The notes below the pieces were generated by a model that saw only the letters and a program-made list of their open reading frames with translations, was not told where the DNA came from and made no database searches. Shown in pieces: positions 15,397-21,649 of a stretch of 21,649 nt of DNA (position 1 is the stretch's first letter; every line of letters starts with the position of its first letter). The stretch is from assembly GCA_040512755.1 (NCBI GenBank), contig JBEVEP010000304.1, forward strand, positions 1 to 21,649, in the 5' to 3' direction. Made by a program: the position numbers and the translations under genes. This DNA comes from JBEVEP01 sp040512755. Its GTDB lineage: Bacteria; Pseudomonadota; Alphaproteobacteria; Rhizobiales; Rhizobiaceae.

Positions 15397-15851
15397 ATGG
15401 TCTTCGCCTTTACCGAGGAACAAGCCCCGGTTTCGCGAGGAAATGGAAGGCGGAGCCGTCGCAACACTCAAGGGGGCGATCCTATGAGAGCGGCGGCGGT
15501 GGCAGCGCTACAGGTAGACCTCCACGCGGCCGGCAGACTTGATGAAATCCGGTATCAGGCCGGGCAAAGCGAATTGCGTGTGGAAGCCGGGACCTTTCCT
15601 GGAGGAAGGGGCCTTGGCGACCGGTCGGGATGCGGGTTTGCGTTTCGCCGTTCTTGCGAACGGTTGGGATGATCGTGTTGACGACGAGAAGGAGCAGCCC
15701 TTCATGACCCGGTGCGACCTGCATGGTTACGACGCGATCACGCCGAAACCGCCCATTTGCATCACTTAGCCAATTTGCGCGAAGCTGCCATAGAACATGA
15801 ACTCCTCGGCGCTCATTGCGCCCACCAGATAAACTCCCCAGCGACTTGCCG
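15397..15851. other. 455-bp stretch without a convincing gene
   Basis: Two overlapping candidates on opposite strands cannot both be real. On the plus strand an ATG at 15484 has AAGGGGG in front and gives a 62-residue frame to 15672 with no familiar features. On the minus strand 15508-15705 gives a 65-residue, Lys/Pro-rich product ending LPGLIPDFIKSAGRVEVYL, with better codon character but no ribosome binding site. Either could be a remnant of an older gene. The rest, up to the LysR stop codon, holds nothing I can identify. Confidence 0.4.
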
Positions 15852-16757
15852 TCATGCGCCCGCTTTGCCCGAAGACTCCGCCAGCTCGGCAAGGATCCAG
15901 TCGCGAAAGACAGCGATCTTCGGCGCATTCCGCCGCGTCTCGGGGTAGACAAGCCAGTAAGCGTGGCCGTCGGTGCAGACCAGATCGAAGGGCCGGACCA
16001 GCCGGCCGTCGGCCAGTTCGTCAGCAAAGAAAGCGGGCGTCAGGATCGCCACGCCCCGCCCGGCGATAGCGGCATTGCCCTCATAGGTTTGCGCGCCCAG
16101 GCTGGCGCCGGGGCGGCTCTCGAGGCTTTCGACGGGAACGTTTGCCGCGGCGAACCAATGCGCCCACCACGGATCGCCGGGATCAAGAAGCGGCAGGCGC
16201 AGGAGGTCGGCAGGTGTTTCGACTGGGCCATCGCTTGCGAGCAATTTCGGACTGAGCATCGGCGTGAAATCGGCGTTGAAAAGCCGGTGGATCGCTAGGC
16301 CCGGCCAGTTCCCGTCTCCGGACCGGATGCCAATATCCACCTCCTCACGGGAGAAATCGACCATGTGATCCGCGGTCTCCAGACGGACCGCGAGAGAAGG
16401 ATGCGCAATCTGGAACGAGCCGAGACGCCGCGCCAGCCAGTTGGCGGCGAAGGTCGCCAGCGTGCTGATGACCAGCGTGCCGCGCGCGCCGGTGCGGGCC
16501 GCTGCATAGGCCGCGCTGAGGAGTTCGAATGCGTCGCTGACCGCCGGCGCCAGGCGCTGGCCGACGTCCGTAAGCGCGATCTGGCGCGGCTTGCGTAGAA
16601 AGAGCGGCGCGCCGATCCGGTCCTCCAACACCTTGATCTGGTAGCTGACGGCTGCCTGCGTCATGCCGAGTTCGTTGGCCGCCTTCGTGAAGCTGCCATG
16701 GCGCGCGGCCGCCTCGAAGGCGCGAACCGCGGCGAGAGGGGGAAGCTGGAAAGACAT
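15852..16757 (-). CDS. LysR-family transcriptional regulator, GcvA-like
   Basis: This is a DNA-binding regulator of 301 residues, normal for the family. The N-terminal winged helix-turn-helix spans about residues 6-65 (LAAVRAFEAAARHGSFTKAA, then TQAAVSYQIKVLEDRIG and PLFLRKPRQIALTDVG), and the effector-binding domain follows from about residue 90 (RGTLVISTLATFAANWLARR). The glycine-rich RGVAILTPAFFADEL near residue 225 is typical of the GcvA group. The ATG at 16757 was chosen because it starts the family-typical MSFQLPPLAAVRAF; a GGGGAG lies upstream. It diverges from the DUF1127-like gene with a 118-bp shared control region. In Brucella and Agrobacterium the LysR protein VtlR controls small DUF1127 proteins, so a similar relationship is likely. 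The inducer is unknown. Confidence 0.92.
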   Translation of the reverse strand: MSFQLPPLAAVRAFEAAARHGSFTKAANELGMTQAAVSYQIKVLEDRIGAPLFLRKPRQIALTDVGQRLAPAVSDAFELLSAAYAAARTGARGTLVISTLATFAANWLARRLGSFQIAHPSLAVRLETADHMVDFSREEVDIGIRSGDGNWPGLAIHRLFNADFTPMLSPKLLASDGPVETPADLLRLPLLDPGDPWWAHWFAAANVPVESLESRPGASLGAQTYEGNAAIAGRGVAILTPAFFADELADGRLVRPFDLVCTDGHAYWLVYPETRRNAPKIAVFRDWILAELAESSGKAGA

Positions 16758-16761
16758 TGAT

Positions 16762-16847
16762 GCATTAACTCCCCTTATGCTTGCCCGCCGATATTCGATT
16801 GGAAAACACGGCCGATTCGGCCCAGATTCCATCTGAACGCATTAACT
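16762..16847. promoter_or_regulatory. Shared LysR/DUF1127 control region with repeated sites
   Basis: GCATTAACT occurs twice in the same orientation, at 16762-16770 over the LysR leader and at 16839-16847, 28 bp before the small gene's ATG. Between them is the perfect 13-bp palindrome GGCCGA-T-TCGGCC (16810-16822). The arrangement fits a divergent promoter controlled by the LysR product, but which element it binds cannot be told. Confidence 0.45.
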
Positions 16848-16875
16848 GCCATTAGACTAGAGAAGGTTGACGATC

Positions 16876-17073
16876 ATGGCTATGGCACAGGACAGGTTCG
16901 TATTCGCCAGAAACCGCACGTCATGGAGCGCGCTGAAAGCGTTCTGGAAAGGGCCGCAGCGCAAGCGTGCCTATCTCGACGTCCGGTCGCTGCCGGAGCA
17001 TCTGCAGCGCGATATCGGCATTCTGGACGGCAACCATATCATCCGTGAATCGCTGGAGCGATGCGGCGAGTGA
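16876..17073 (+). CDS. Small DUF1127-like protein
   Basis: This is a 65-residue, arginine-rich cytoplasmic protein. Its C-terminal half (LDVRSLPEHLQRDIGILDG) has the L-x-x-L/x-DIG pattern of DUF1127 (YjiS-like) proteins; the N-terminal half (RTSWSALKAFWKGPQRKRAYL) is basic and aromatic. Small DUF1127 proteins in Agrobacterium and Brucella influence small-RNA handling, phosphate or carbon metabolism and fitness, probably by binding RNA. The ATG at 16876 has GAGAAGG nine bases upstream; an in-frame TTG at 16867 would overlap that site. It diverges from the LysR gene and probably depends on it. A palindromic repeat follows about 50 bp after the stop codon. Confidence 0.82.
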   Translation: MAMAQDRFVFARNRTSWSALKAFWKGPQRKRAYLDVRSLPEHLQRDIGILDGNHIIRESLERCGE

Positions 17074-17122
17074 ATGGCTCGGCCACATGCCACCGCTTCA
17101 TCGATGAAAGCGCTCTACGTTG

Positions 17123-17274
17123 CCCCCCTCTGGCCTACCGGCCATCTCCCCCGCAAGGGGGAGATCGGACGGCCGCCGCGATTTCGCCAATTGCAACCTT
17201 GCAGGATCAGCGAGGCGCGGGTGAAGGTTAATCTCCCCCTTGCGGGGGAGATGTCCGGCAGGACAGAGGGGGGC
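17123..17274. repeat. Inverted pair of family A palindromic repeats
   Basis: Copies at 17123-17165 and 17231-17274 face each other: CCCCCCTCTGGCC opens the first, and GGACAGAGGGGGGC closes the second. Each includes a hairpin of five to seven C and G residues (CTCCCCC-GCAA-GGGGGAG and CTCCCCC-TTGC-GGGGGAG). The same unit occurs at 1-44. The whole 150-bp block lies between the DUF1127-like gene and the avidin gene and could act as a bidirectional transcription end. Reading frames through the block are spurious. Confidence 0.78.
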
Positions 17275-17350
17275 GCTGTCCCGCCAGCGCCCCACACGCA
17301 GCTCCGGATGGAAAGCCGGTTCCCACCTTTCGTGGAATGGCTTTTGGACG

Positions 17351-17815
17351 TCACTTTTTAAAAGTTGTGGTGCTCACCTGCGGAACATAGGCGAAGGTAT
17401 CGGACCCCTGCTCAATCATCGGGGACGAGGCGCCCTGATAAGCGAGATTCCAATCTGTGATGATTTCGAGTTTGTTGCCATTGACGCTGGCGTAGCCCGC
17501 CCACCCTGTTACAGAATTGCAGTTCTCCGTGGCATTATTCCATGCAACGGAAAACGAAATGAAATTTCCTGTTATCCGCCCTGCCAGCAGATAAGGCGAA
17601 CCTTGGCAACCTGTGCCGGCAGCCCGGTTAATATACTGGCCGGACACATTACCGAAACTGTCAATACTGATCATCATTGTTGAGCCGGACTGATTTTGCC
17701 AGGTGCTCGACGCAGAAGTCAGGCTGGAGAAATCGACGAATTCCCCGGCTTGGAAAGCGAGTGCCGTGGAGGCTGTGGCAAGAATGAGTCCAGATGCCAG
17801 AATAGTGCGTATCAT
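17351..17815 (-). CDS. Secreted avidin-family biotin-binding protein, rhizavidin-like
   Basis: The product has 154 residues: a signal peptide (1-21, ending TALAF) and one avidin beta-barrel. Alignment by eye with streptavidin gives the biotin contacts N41, S45, Y61, W92, S101, T103, W105, W122 and D139. C70 and C99 match the disulfide of rhizavidin from Rhizobium etli, and stretches such as DSFGNVSGQY and AWNNATENCNS are almost the same as in that protein. The tryptophan that reaches across subunits in tetrameric avidins has no counterpart (MIEQGSDTF), as expected for a dimeric avidin. It should bind biotin tightly in the periplasm or outside the cell. The region is less GC-rich than its neighbours, which hints at separate acquisition. 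It stands alone, between a repeat block and a tandem duplication. Its biological role, such as biotin scavenging or defence against competitors, is unknown. Confidence 0.95.
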   Translation of the reverse strand: MIRTILASGLILATASTALAFQAGEFVDFSSLTSASSTWQNQSGSTMMISIDSFGNVSGQYINRAAGTGCQGSPYLLAGRITGNFISFSVAWNNATENCNSVTGWAGYASVNGNKLEIITDWNLAYQGASSPMIEQGSDTFAYVPQVSTTTFKK

Positions 17816-17859
17816 AACATTCTCCGCATGCGCAGTGATTCTAAAGATGCATCTTAGCT

Positions 17860-17889
17860 ATAATAGGCAAATGTAATATCTACAAACAA
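17860..17889 (-). promoter_or_regulatory. Probable sigma-70 promoter of the avidin gene
   Basis: On the minus strand, TTGTTT (17884-17889) and TATTAT (17860-17865) are separated by 18 bp, in an unusually AT-rich stretch. Transcription would start near 17853, about 38 bases before the ATG at 17815. Confidence 0.5.
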
Positions 17890-17935
17890 AAAGTATTGTG
17901 CAGGGGCAGGGCCTCCGGACTCCTATAAGACTTGT

Positions 17936-18053
17936 TACTTATATTACATCATTTCTCATACTGCCGGGCGCGGACGCTCCCAAGTCAGATCGAGTACTTG
18001 TATTACATCATTTCTCATACTACCAAGCACGGACGCTCCCGAGTCAGATCGAG
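17936..18053. repeat. Tandem duplication of a 59-bp unit
   Basis: Copies 17936-17994 and 17995-18053 are adjacent, equal in length and differ at six positions, all transitions. Each has the AT-rich block TATTACATCATTTCTCATAC followed by a GC-rich block with GGACGCTCCC and AGTCAGATCGAG. It lies between the avidin promoter and the end of the SorC gene. The rest of this gap (17890-17935 and 18054-18201) shows no gene. Confidence 0.9.
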
Positions 18054-18201
18054 AGGCTTAGCCCAACTGGCAAAGAGGGAAATCAGATGCGCGTCCGGCC
18101 CCGACGCATGGAGGTTAACGCTGGTCTATTGCGTTGCGGTGGAAGCTGGACCGGTCAACATCGAGATTGCTGAGCGCTTTCTCGAAACCGTCCCTGATCG
18201 T

Positions 18202-19161
18202 TTATCCCGCGAGAAGAAGTGCCGTGGCCGTGCGCTCGTCTGTGATCAGGCCATTGACCAGGCGGCGCGTCACCGCGGCGAGAATGCCGAGGAGCTTGCG
18301 GTCACCCATTGCGATAGCCACGACCAGCGACCGTTCCCGCGACGGCAGCGGCGCGGACGAAACGCGGTCGTTGGTGATCCCCTCGATCAGGCGGCCATCC
18401 CGATCGAACGCCCAGCCAACGATTTCGCCCACTGCGCCGGCCTTCTGGAGCGCCCTCAACTCGGCTTCGGTGATGAAACCATCCTCGTAGAGCGGGGCTT
18501 TCGGGCCAAGGTCGCCGATGCCGACGAAGGTCACGTCGGCTTTCGCGGCCAGCGTCAACGCCGGCTGGATCATGGGCTGCTTGAGCAGCATCTCGCGCTC
18601 GGCGGGCGATGAGGCAATGACCGGCAGCGGCATTGGAAAGCTCCGCGCCTTGATCGTATCGGCCATGGTGAAAATGACGTTGTAGTATGCCGCCGAGCCG
18701 TCTGGCGCGATGTTGCCGGTGAGCGAAACGAGCTTGTGCTGCGGGCATTCCATCGGCGTCAGCTGCTCGATGGCCGCCTTCAGCGTGCGCCCCGTACCGA
18801 TGGCAAGCACGATTGGATCCGGCGACCTGAGCCGGCGTTCGATCTCCGCCGCGGCGGCTTCGGCGATACCCAGCGTCGTCGATGCGGATTGCGGATCGCT
18901 CGGCACAACCTCGCACAGGTCGAGCGCGAAGCGGGAACTCAGCCTTGCCGCAAGATCGAGGCAATTGGCGATGGGATGGTCGAGCCGGACCTTGACCAGC
19001 CCTTCCGACACGGCCAGCGAGACCAGCCGCTGCGCACTCTGGCGCGAAACGCCCAGCTTCGCCGCGATCTGGTCCTGCGTATTGCCCGCCACATAATAGA
19101 GCCAGCCCGCACGCGCGGCATCGTCATGCCTGGCGTTCACGCCTTCCTGCCGCGCGCTCAT
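18202..19161 (-). CDS. SorC/DeoR-family sugar-binding transcriptional regulator (SmoC-like)
   Basis: This is a DNA-binding regulator of 319 residues. An N-terminal helix-turn-helix (AARAGWLYYVAGNTQDQIAA then LGVSRQSAQRLVSLA, residues 15-52) is followed by a SorC sugar-phosphate-binding domain that includes LAIGTGRTLKAAIEQL near residue 115, LTGNIAPDGSAAYYNVIF and FVGIGDLGPKAPLYEDGFI. The family responds to sugar or polyol phosphates, and the nearest named proteins are the sorbitol/polyol regulators of the SmoC type. The start is ATG at 19161, or possibly GTG at 19170. A palindrome at 19303-19334, upstream of its start, has the same core as an operator at the polyol ABC operon, so it probably regulates itself and that operon 15 kb away. 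It sits between the avidin and cobT genes and is not part of the cobalamin pathway. Confidence 0.92.
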   Translation of the reverse strand: MSARQEGVNARHDDAARAGWLYYVAGNTQDQIAAKLGVSRQSAQRLVSLAVSEGLVKVRLDHPIANCLDLAARLSSRFALDLCEVVPSDPQSASTTLGIAEAAAAEIERRLRSPDPIVLAIGTGRTLKAAIEQLTPMECPQHKLVSLTGNIAPDGSAAYYNVIFTMADTIKARSFPMPLPVIASSPAEREMLLKQPMIQPALTLAAKADVTFVGIGDLGPKAPLYEDGFITEAELRALQKAGAVGEIVGWAFDRDGRLIEGITNDRVSSAPLPSRERSLVVAIAMGDRKLLGILAAVTRRLVNGLITDERTATALLLAG

Positions 19162-19291
19162 GCCACCCACCCCGGATGTCCAAATTCCCCTGCCGGACTG
19201 CGGTAACGCACCGATCGCTCCTCGGCAATCTGGTTTCTTCGACGGCGGATCGAGAAGCCGTCCGCGATTTATCTTGGCAAGAAATCAGATT

Positions 19292-19334
19292 TTGAGCAAT
19301 TGCCTTTGTCGTGAGCATTCGTTCACGACAAAGG
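19292..19334. promoter_or_regulatory. SorC-type operator (autoregulatory), long palindrome
   Basis: CCTTTGTCGTGA (19303-19314) and TCACGACAAAGG (19323-19334) are perfect 12-bp arms around GCATTCGT. The core GTGAGCATTCGTTCAC matches GTGAGCAATTCTTCAC at 3804-3819, and both places also carry a neighbouring TTTGTC. A further TTGAGCAATTGCC half-site lies at 19292-19304. It sits about 140-170 bp upstream of the SorC start. Read as cobT downstream RNA it could form a hairpin, but no T-run follows it. Confidence 0.7.
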
Positions 19335-19362
19335 CTGAGCCTTGCACATACCCGAAGGCCGA

Positions 19363-20376
19363 TCATTTCTCGGAGACGCCCGCCTCCGCAAAGCTCGCCA
19401 TGTGGGCGTGGCATTCCAGCGCTGCGCGAACGATGTTCACTGCCAGGCAGGCGCCGGAACCCTCGCCCAGGCGCATGTTCAGGTCGAGCAGCGGTCGCAG
19501 GCCAAGTCGCTCAAGCAGCCGGCGATGCGGCGTTTCGGCCGAGACATGCGCGGCAAGCACGTGATCGAGCCCGGCCGGGTTGAGCTTTCCGAGTGGCGCT
19601 ACTGCTGCAGTGCATACGAACCCGTCGATGAGCACGGGGACGTGGTTGTGACGCGCGGCAAGCGTCGCGCCCAGGATCGCGGCAAGTTCGCGTCCGCCAA
19701 GAGATGCCGCAATCTTCAGCGGATCATCGAGCACGTCACGATGCTTGATCAGGCCGGCATCGACGGCCGCTGCCTTGCGCGCGAGACCGGCGTCGTCCAC
19801 GCCTGTTCCGCGGCCCACCCAGCGTTCGCCTGGCTCACCGGAAAGGCCCGCCGAGATCGCCGCGGCAGACGTCGTGTTGCCGATGCCCATCTCGCCGAAG
19901 CAGATGAGATCGGTTCCCTTCTCGACTGCGTCATAGCCGACGCTAACCGCTGCAAGAAACTCCGCCTCGCTCATCGCTGCCTGTTGTGTGAAGTCGCCGG
20001 TTGGACGCCCGATCTCCAAAGGCACGACCTGGAGGCTTGCGCCTGCGGCGCGGGCAAGCTGGTTTATCGCGGCACCTCCGGCGGCGAAATTGGCCACCAT
20101 CTGCGCGGTGACCTCCGCCGGAAAAGCCGATACGCCTTGCGCAGTCACACCATGCGACCCGGCGAAGACGATGACGGCGACCTTGTCGAGCTGCGGTGCG
20201 GCGCGGCCCTGCCATCGGGCCAGCCATGAAACGATCTGCTCCAGCCTGCCAAGGCTGCCTTGCGGCTTCGTAAGACTGTCCTCACGGCGCTGCGCTGCGG
20301 CGACAGCCATGTCATCGCCCTCCGGAAGGGTCAGGCAAGCGGAACGCAGTTCGTCCAGGACCGCAAAACGGGTCAT
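19363..20376 (-). CDS. cobT: Nicotinate-nucleotide:dimethylbenzimidazole phosphoribosyltransferase
   Basis: The enzyme makes alpha-ribazole phosphate from nicotinate mononucleotide and 5,6-dimethylbenzimidazole for the lower ligand of cobalamin (called CobU in the Pseudomonas denitrificans naming). It has 337 residues. Landmarks are LTKPQGSLGRLE near residue 36, VFAGSHGVTAQGVSAFP, GEMGIGNTTSAAAI (about residue 160), VLIDGFVCTAAV and the catalytic glutamate E305 in GEGSGA. The ATG at 20376 has GGAG upstream and lies 17 bp after cobS, so the two are cotranscribed. An upstream start would add 60 arginine-rich residues that overlap cobS and was rejected. The product partners with CobS to build the nucleotide loop. 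Confidence 0.97.
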   Translation of the reverse strand: MTRFAVLDELRSACLTLPEGDDMAVAAAQRREDSLTKPQGSLGRLEQIVSWLARWQGRAAPQLDKVAVIVFAGSHGVTAQGVSAFPAEVTAQMVANFAAGGAAINQLARAAGASLQVVPLEIGRPTGDFTQQAAMSEAEFLAAVSVGYDAVEKGTDLICFGEMGIGNTTSAAAISAGLSGEPGERWVGRGTGVDDAGLARKAAAVDAGLIKHRDVLDDPLKIAASLGGRELAAILGATLAARHNHVPVLIDGFVCTAAVAPLGKLNPAGLDHVLAAHVSAETPHRRLLERLGLRPLLDLNMRLGEGSGACLAVNIVRAALECHAHMASFAEAGVSEK

Positions 20377-20393
20377 TTGATGCTCCAGTCTGG

Positions 20394-21152
20394 TTAGGCA
20401 AGGATCGCGCAAGCGACAAGAAGAACAGTGATCTCGGATAATTGCTCGACCGCGCCGAGTACGTCGCCGGTCTGGCCGCCGATCTGCCGTTCGCACAAGC
20501 GGCGGCAAAGAAAGAACAGAGCCGCCAAGGCGGCCATGGAAACAACCGCTCCGCAAATTCCCAGGACGAGCAGCGCAGCGCCGCCGATCAAACCCGCCAG
20601 GAGCGCAGAGGAATCAGGGATAGCGCCCGCATTCGCGGACAAGCCATCGCCGCGCGCCGGGGCCACAAGCCGCATGAAGATTGGCATCATTGCACGTGCG
20701 GCAGCATGGGACGCGACAAGTGCACAAAAGACAAGAAAGGGCGTCGCCAGCGCGACCAGCGCAGCCCAGCGCAGAAGAATTGATAGGATGAGCGCAGCCG
20801 TGCCAAAGGTTCCGATTCGGCTGTCGCGCATGATTTCGAGCTTTCGCTCGCGCGTCCTGCCGCCGCCGAAACCATCGGCCATATCCGACAATCCATCCTC
20901 GTGCAGTGCGCCCGTGAGCGCTATGGTCGCCGCAATGGACAGGCCCACGGCAACGGTCACGGGAAGCGCGGCGATGTCGGCGAGGAAGAACACGAACCAG
21001 CCGATCACCCCGACGACAAGGCCGGCCACAGGTGCCGCCCACTGAGCGTCGGCAAAGTTCCTCGGGCTCTCTAGTGGCGCCGGCAGGCGCGTATAGAAGC
21101 CGAGGCAAACAACGATATCGTCCAGAATGTCCAGTGTCCGGCCCCCCGGCAT
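20394..21152 (-). CDS. cobS: Adenosylcobinamide-GDP ribazoletransferase (cobalamin synthase)
   Basis: This is an integral membrane enzyme of 252 residues that joins adenosylcobinamide-GDP to alpha-ribazole (phosphate), the last assembly step of cobalamin (CobV in Pseudomonas denitrificans). The metal-binding motif is H84-E-D-G-L-S-D-M-A-D93, followed by GFGGG and the conserved MRDSRIGTFG (about 108-117). ARGDGL and IGGQTGDVLGA near residue 225 are further family landmarks. Several membrane helices are visible (for example 40-60 and 65-82). The start lies two bases beyond the stop codon of the preceding cobB gene, and cobT follows 17 bp downstream, so this is one operon. Confidence 0.97.
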   Translation of the reverse strand: MPGGRTLDILDDIVVCLGFYTRLPAPLESPRNFADAQWAAPVAGLVVGVIGWFVFFLADIAALPVTVAVGLSIAATIALTGALHEDGLSDMADGFGGGRTRERKLEIMRDSRIGTFGTAALILSILLRWAALVALATPFLVFCALVASHAAARAMMPIFMRLVAPARGDGLSANAGAIPDSSALLAGLIGGAALLVLGICGAVVSMAALAALFFLCRRLCERQIGGQTGDVLGAVEQLSEITVLLVACAILA

Positions 21153-21154
21153 TG

Positions 21155-21649
21155 TCAGCCTCTTGCGATCGCGTGGAAGAAGGTGCCGGTGACAAGGTCG
21201 CGACGGCCGCCGAAAGCGCCGAGTTCGCGCCCTTCCCCGTCAGCAAGGTCGGCCAGTTTCTCGTCAGGACCGACCTCAGTCAGCCTTGCATAATGAAACT
21301 CGTGGCCACGGATTTCCGTCCCCTTCGGACCTAGCGCACAGTCGGCGTGCAGCCGTGCGCGGCGATAGCCGAGATTCATTTTGCGTTCTGCAAAGCTGGT
21401 CGCATGACCGAGCAGACCGAGCATCCGGTGGTTTTCACCCCCGGCGTCCTGAAGCATTTCGCCAAGCGCCATGAAGCCTCCGCACTCGCCGTGGATCGGC
21501 CTGCGCTCCGCAAACTGATGCATCCCCTTGCGAAACCGCTCGGCCGCCGCCAGTCGCCCGGCATGAAGCTCGGGGTAACCGCCCGGCAACCAGCAGACAT
21601 CGCAGTCGGAAGCGGGCGCCTCATCGGCAAGCGGCGAAAAAGCCACGAT
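21155..21649 (-). CDS. cobB: Cobyrinate a,c-diamide synthase, C-terminal part (cut by the window edge)
   Basis: Only the C-terminal glutamine amidotransferase domain is inside the window; the reading frame is open at the right edge. Visible features are the oxyanion-side WLPGGYPELHAG, the catalytic cysteine in IHGECGGFMALGEML, and the closing GHEFHYARL with its histidine. This pattern is that of CobB/CbiA, which amidates the a and c side chains of (hydrogeno)byrinate using glutamine and ATP. The N-terminal ATP-binding domain lies beyond the window. CobQ has a similar domain, but the GYPELHAG and GHEFHY forms favour CobB. The stop codon is two bases from the cobS start. No cobalamin riboswitch is within the window; if present it would lie further right. 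Confidence 0.93.
   Translation of the reverse strand: MVAFSPLADEAPASDCDVCWLPGGYPELHAGRLAAAERFRKGMHQFAERRPIHGECGGFMALGEMLQDAGGENHRMLGLLGHATSFAERKMNLGYRRARLHADCALGPKGTEIRGHEFHYARLTEVGPDEKLADLADGEGRELGAFGGRRDLVTGTFFHAIARG

Noticed and set aside
15482..16027. Minus-strand frame overlapping the end of the LysR gene
   Set aside because: It overlaps the LysR coding region in another frame and has no recognisable domain.
17098..17361. Frames on both strands between the DUF1127-like and avidin genes
   Set aside because: They are translations of the inverted family A repeats (PLAGEM and HLPRKGEI signatures), not proteins.
17936..18053. Tandem 59-bp units as a CRISPR array
   Set aside because: There are only two units that abut directly without spacers, and no cas genes are present.
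19303..19334. Palindrome as the cobT terminator
   Set aside because: No T-run follows on the minus strand, and its core matches an operator at the polyol promoter, so an operator is the better reading, though both roles are possible.
19171..21649. Cobalamin riboswitch in the cob region
   Set aside because: No B12-box or long structured leader is seen in the window; the operon's leader would be beyond the right edge.

Overview
The window looks like chromosome from a GC-rich alphaproteobacterium of the Rhizobiales, closest in feel to Mesorhizobium and relatives. This rests on a polyol (smo-type) ABC transporter, an avidin very similar to rhizavidin, a FixK/FNR box, a DUF2778 protein, a small DUF1127-like protein next to a LysR gene, cobalamin genes, and several families of short palindromic intergenic repeats typical of rhizobia. 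No species is claimed.

Layout. 1-3.8 kb: a leftward sugar-alcohol ABC operon (binding protein, two permeases; the ATPase and dehydrogenases would lie off the left edge), with palindromic repeats inside the operon. 4.2-6.8 kb: a formylglycine-generating enzyme (FGE) facing a periplasmic arylsulfatase that carries a CTAGR maturation motif. 7.1-11.7 kb: a RibD/DHFR-like reductase, then a leftward group of an NTF2-like protein and two exported DUF1254/DUF1214 paralogues. A 269-bp, almost entirely palindromic element sits between the two paralogues. 11.9-13.3 kb: a membrane-anchored DUF2778 (L,D-transpeptidase-like) protein. 13.4-15.4 kb: a flavin split-barrel protein, a universal stress protein and an unlisted 44-residue membrane protein headed by a perfect FixK/FNR box. 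15.9-17.1 kb: a GcvA-type LysR regulator divergent from a small DUF1127-like protein. 17.35-17.8 kb: a secreted rhizavidin-like biotin-binding protein, followed by a 2 x 59-bp tandem repeat. 18.2-19.2 kb: a SorC-family sugar-responsive regulator. 19.4 kb to the right edge: the end of a cobalamin operon (cobB C-terminus, cobS, cobT).

How the parts connect. The SorC regulator has a 12-bp-arm palindrome upstream of it whose core (GTGAGCATTCGTTCAC) recurs as GTGAGCAATTCTTCAC over the promoter of the polyol operon 15.5 kb away. This suggests that this regulator controls both itself and the polyol transporter. The FixK box suggests that the small membrane protein and the stress protein form a low-oxygen unit. 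The FGE should activate the neighbouring sulfatase before export. The most striking single gene is the rhizavidin homologue, which has all the biotin-contact residues I can align and the two cysteines of the dimeric avidins. No RNA genes, CRISPR arrays, intact insertion sequences or phage genes were seen.
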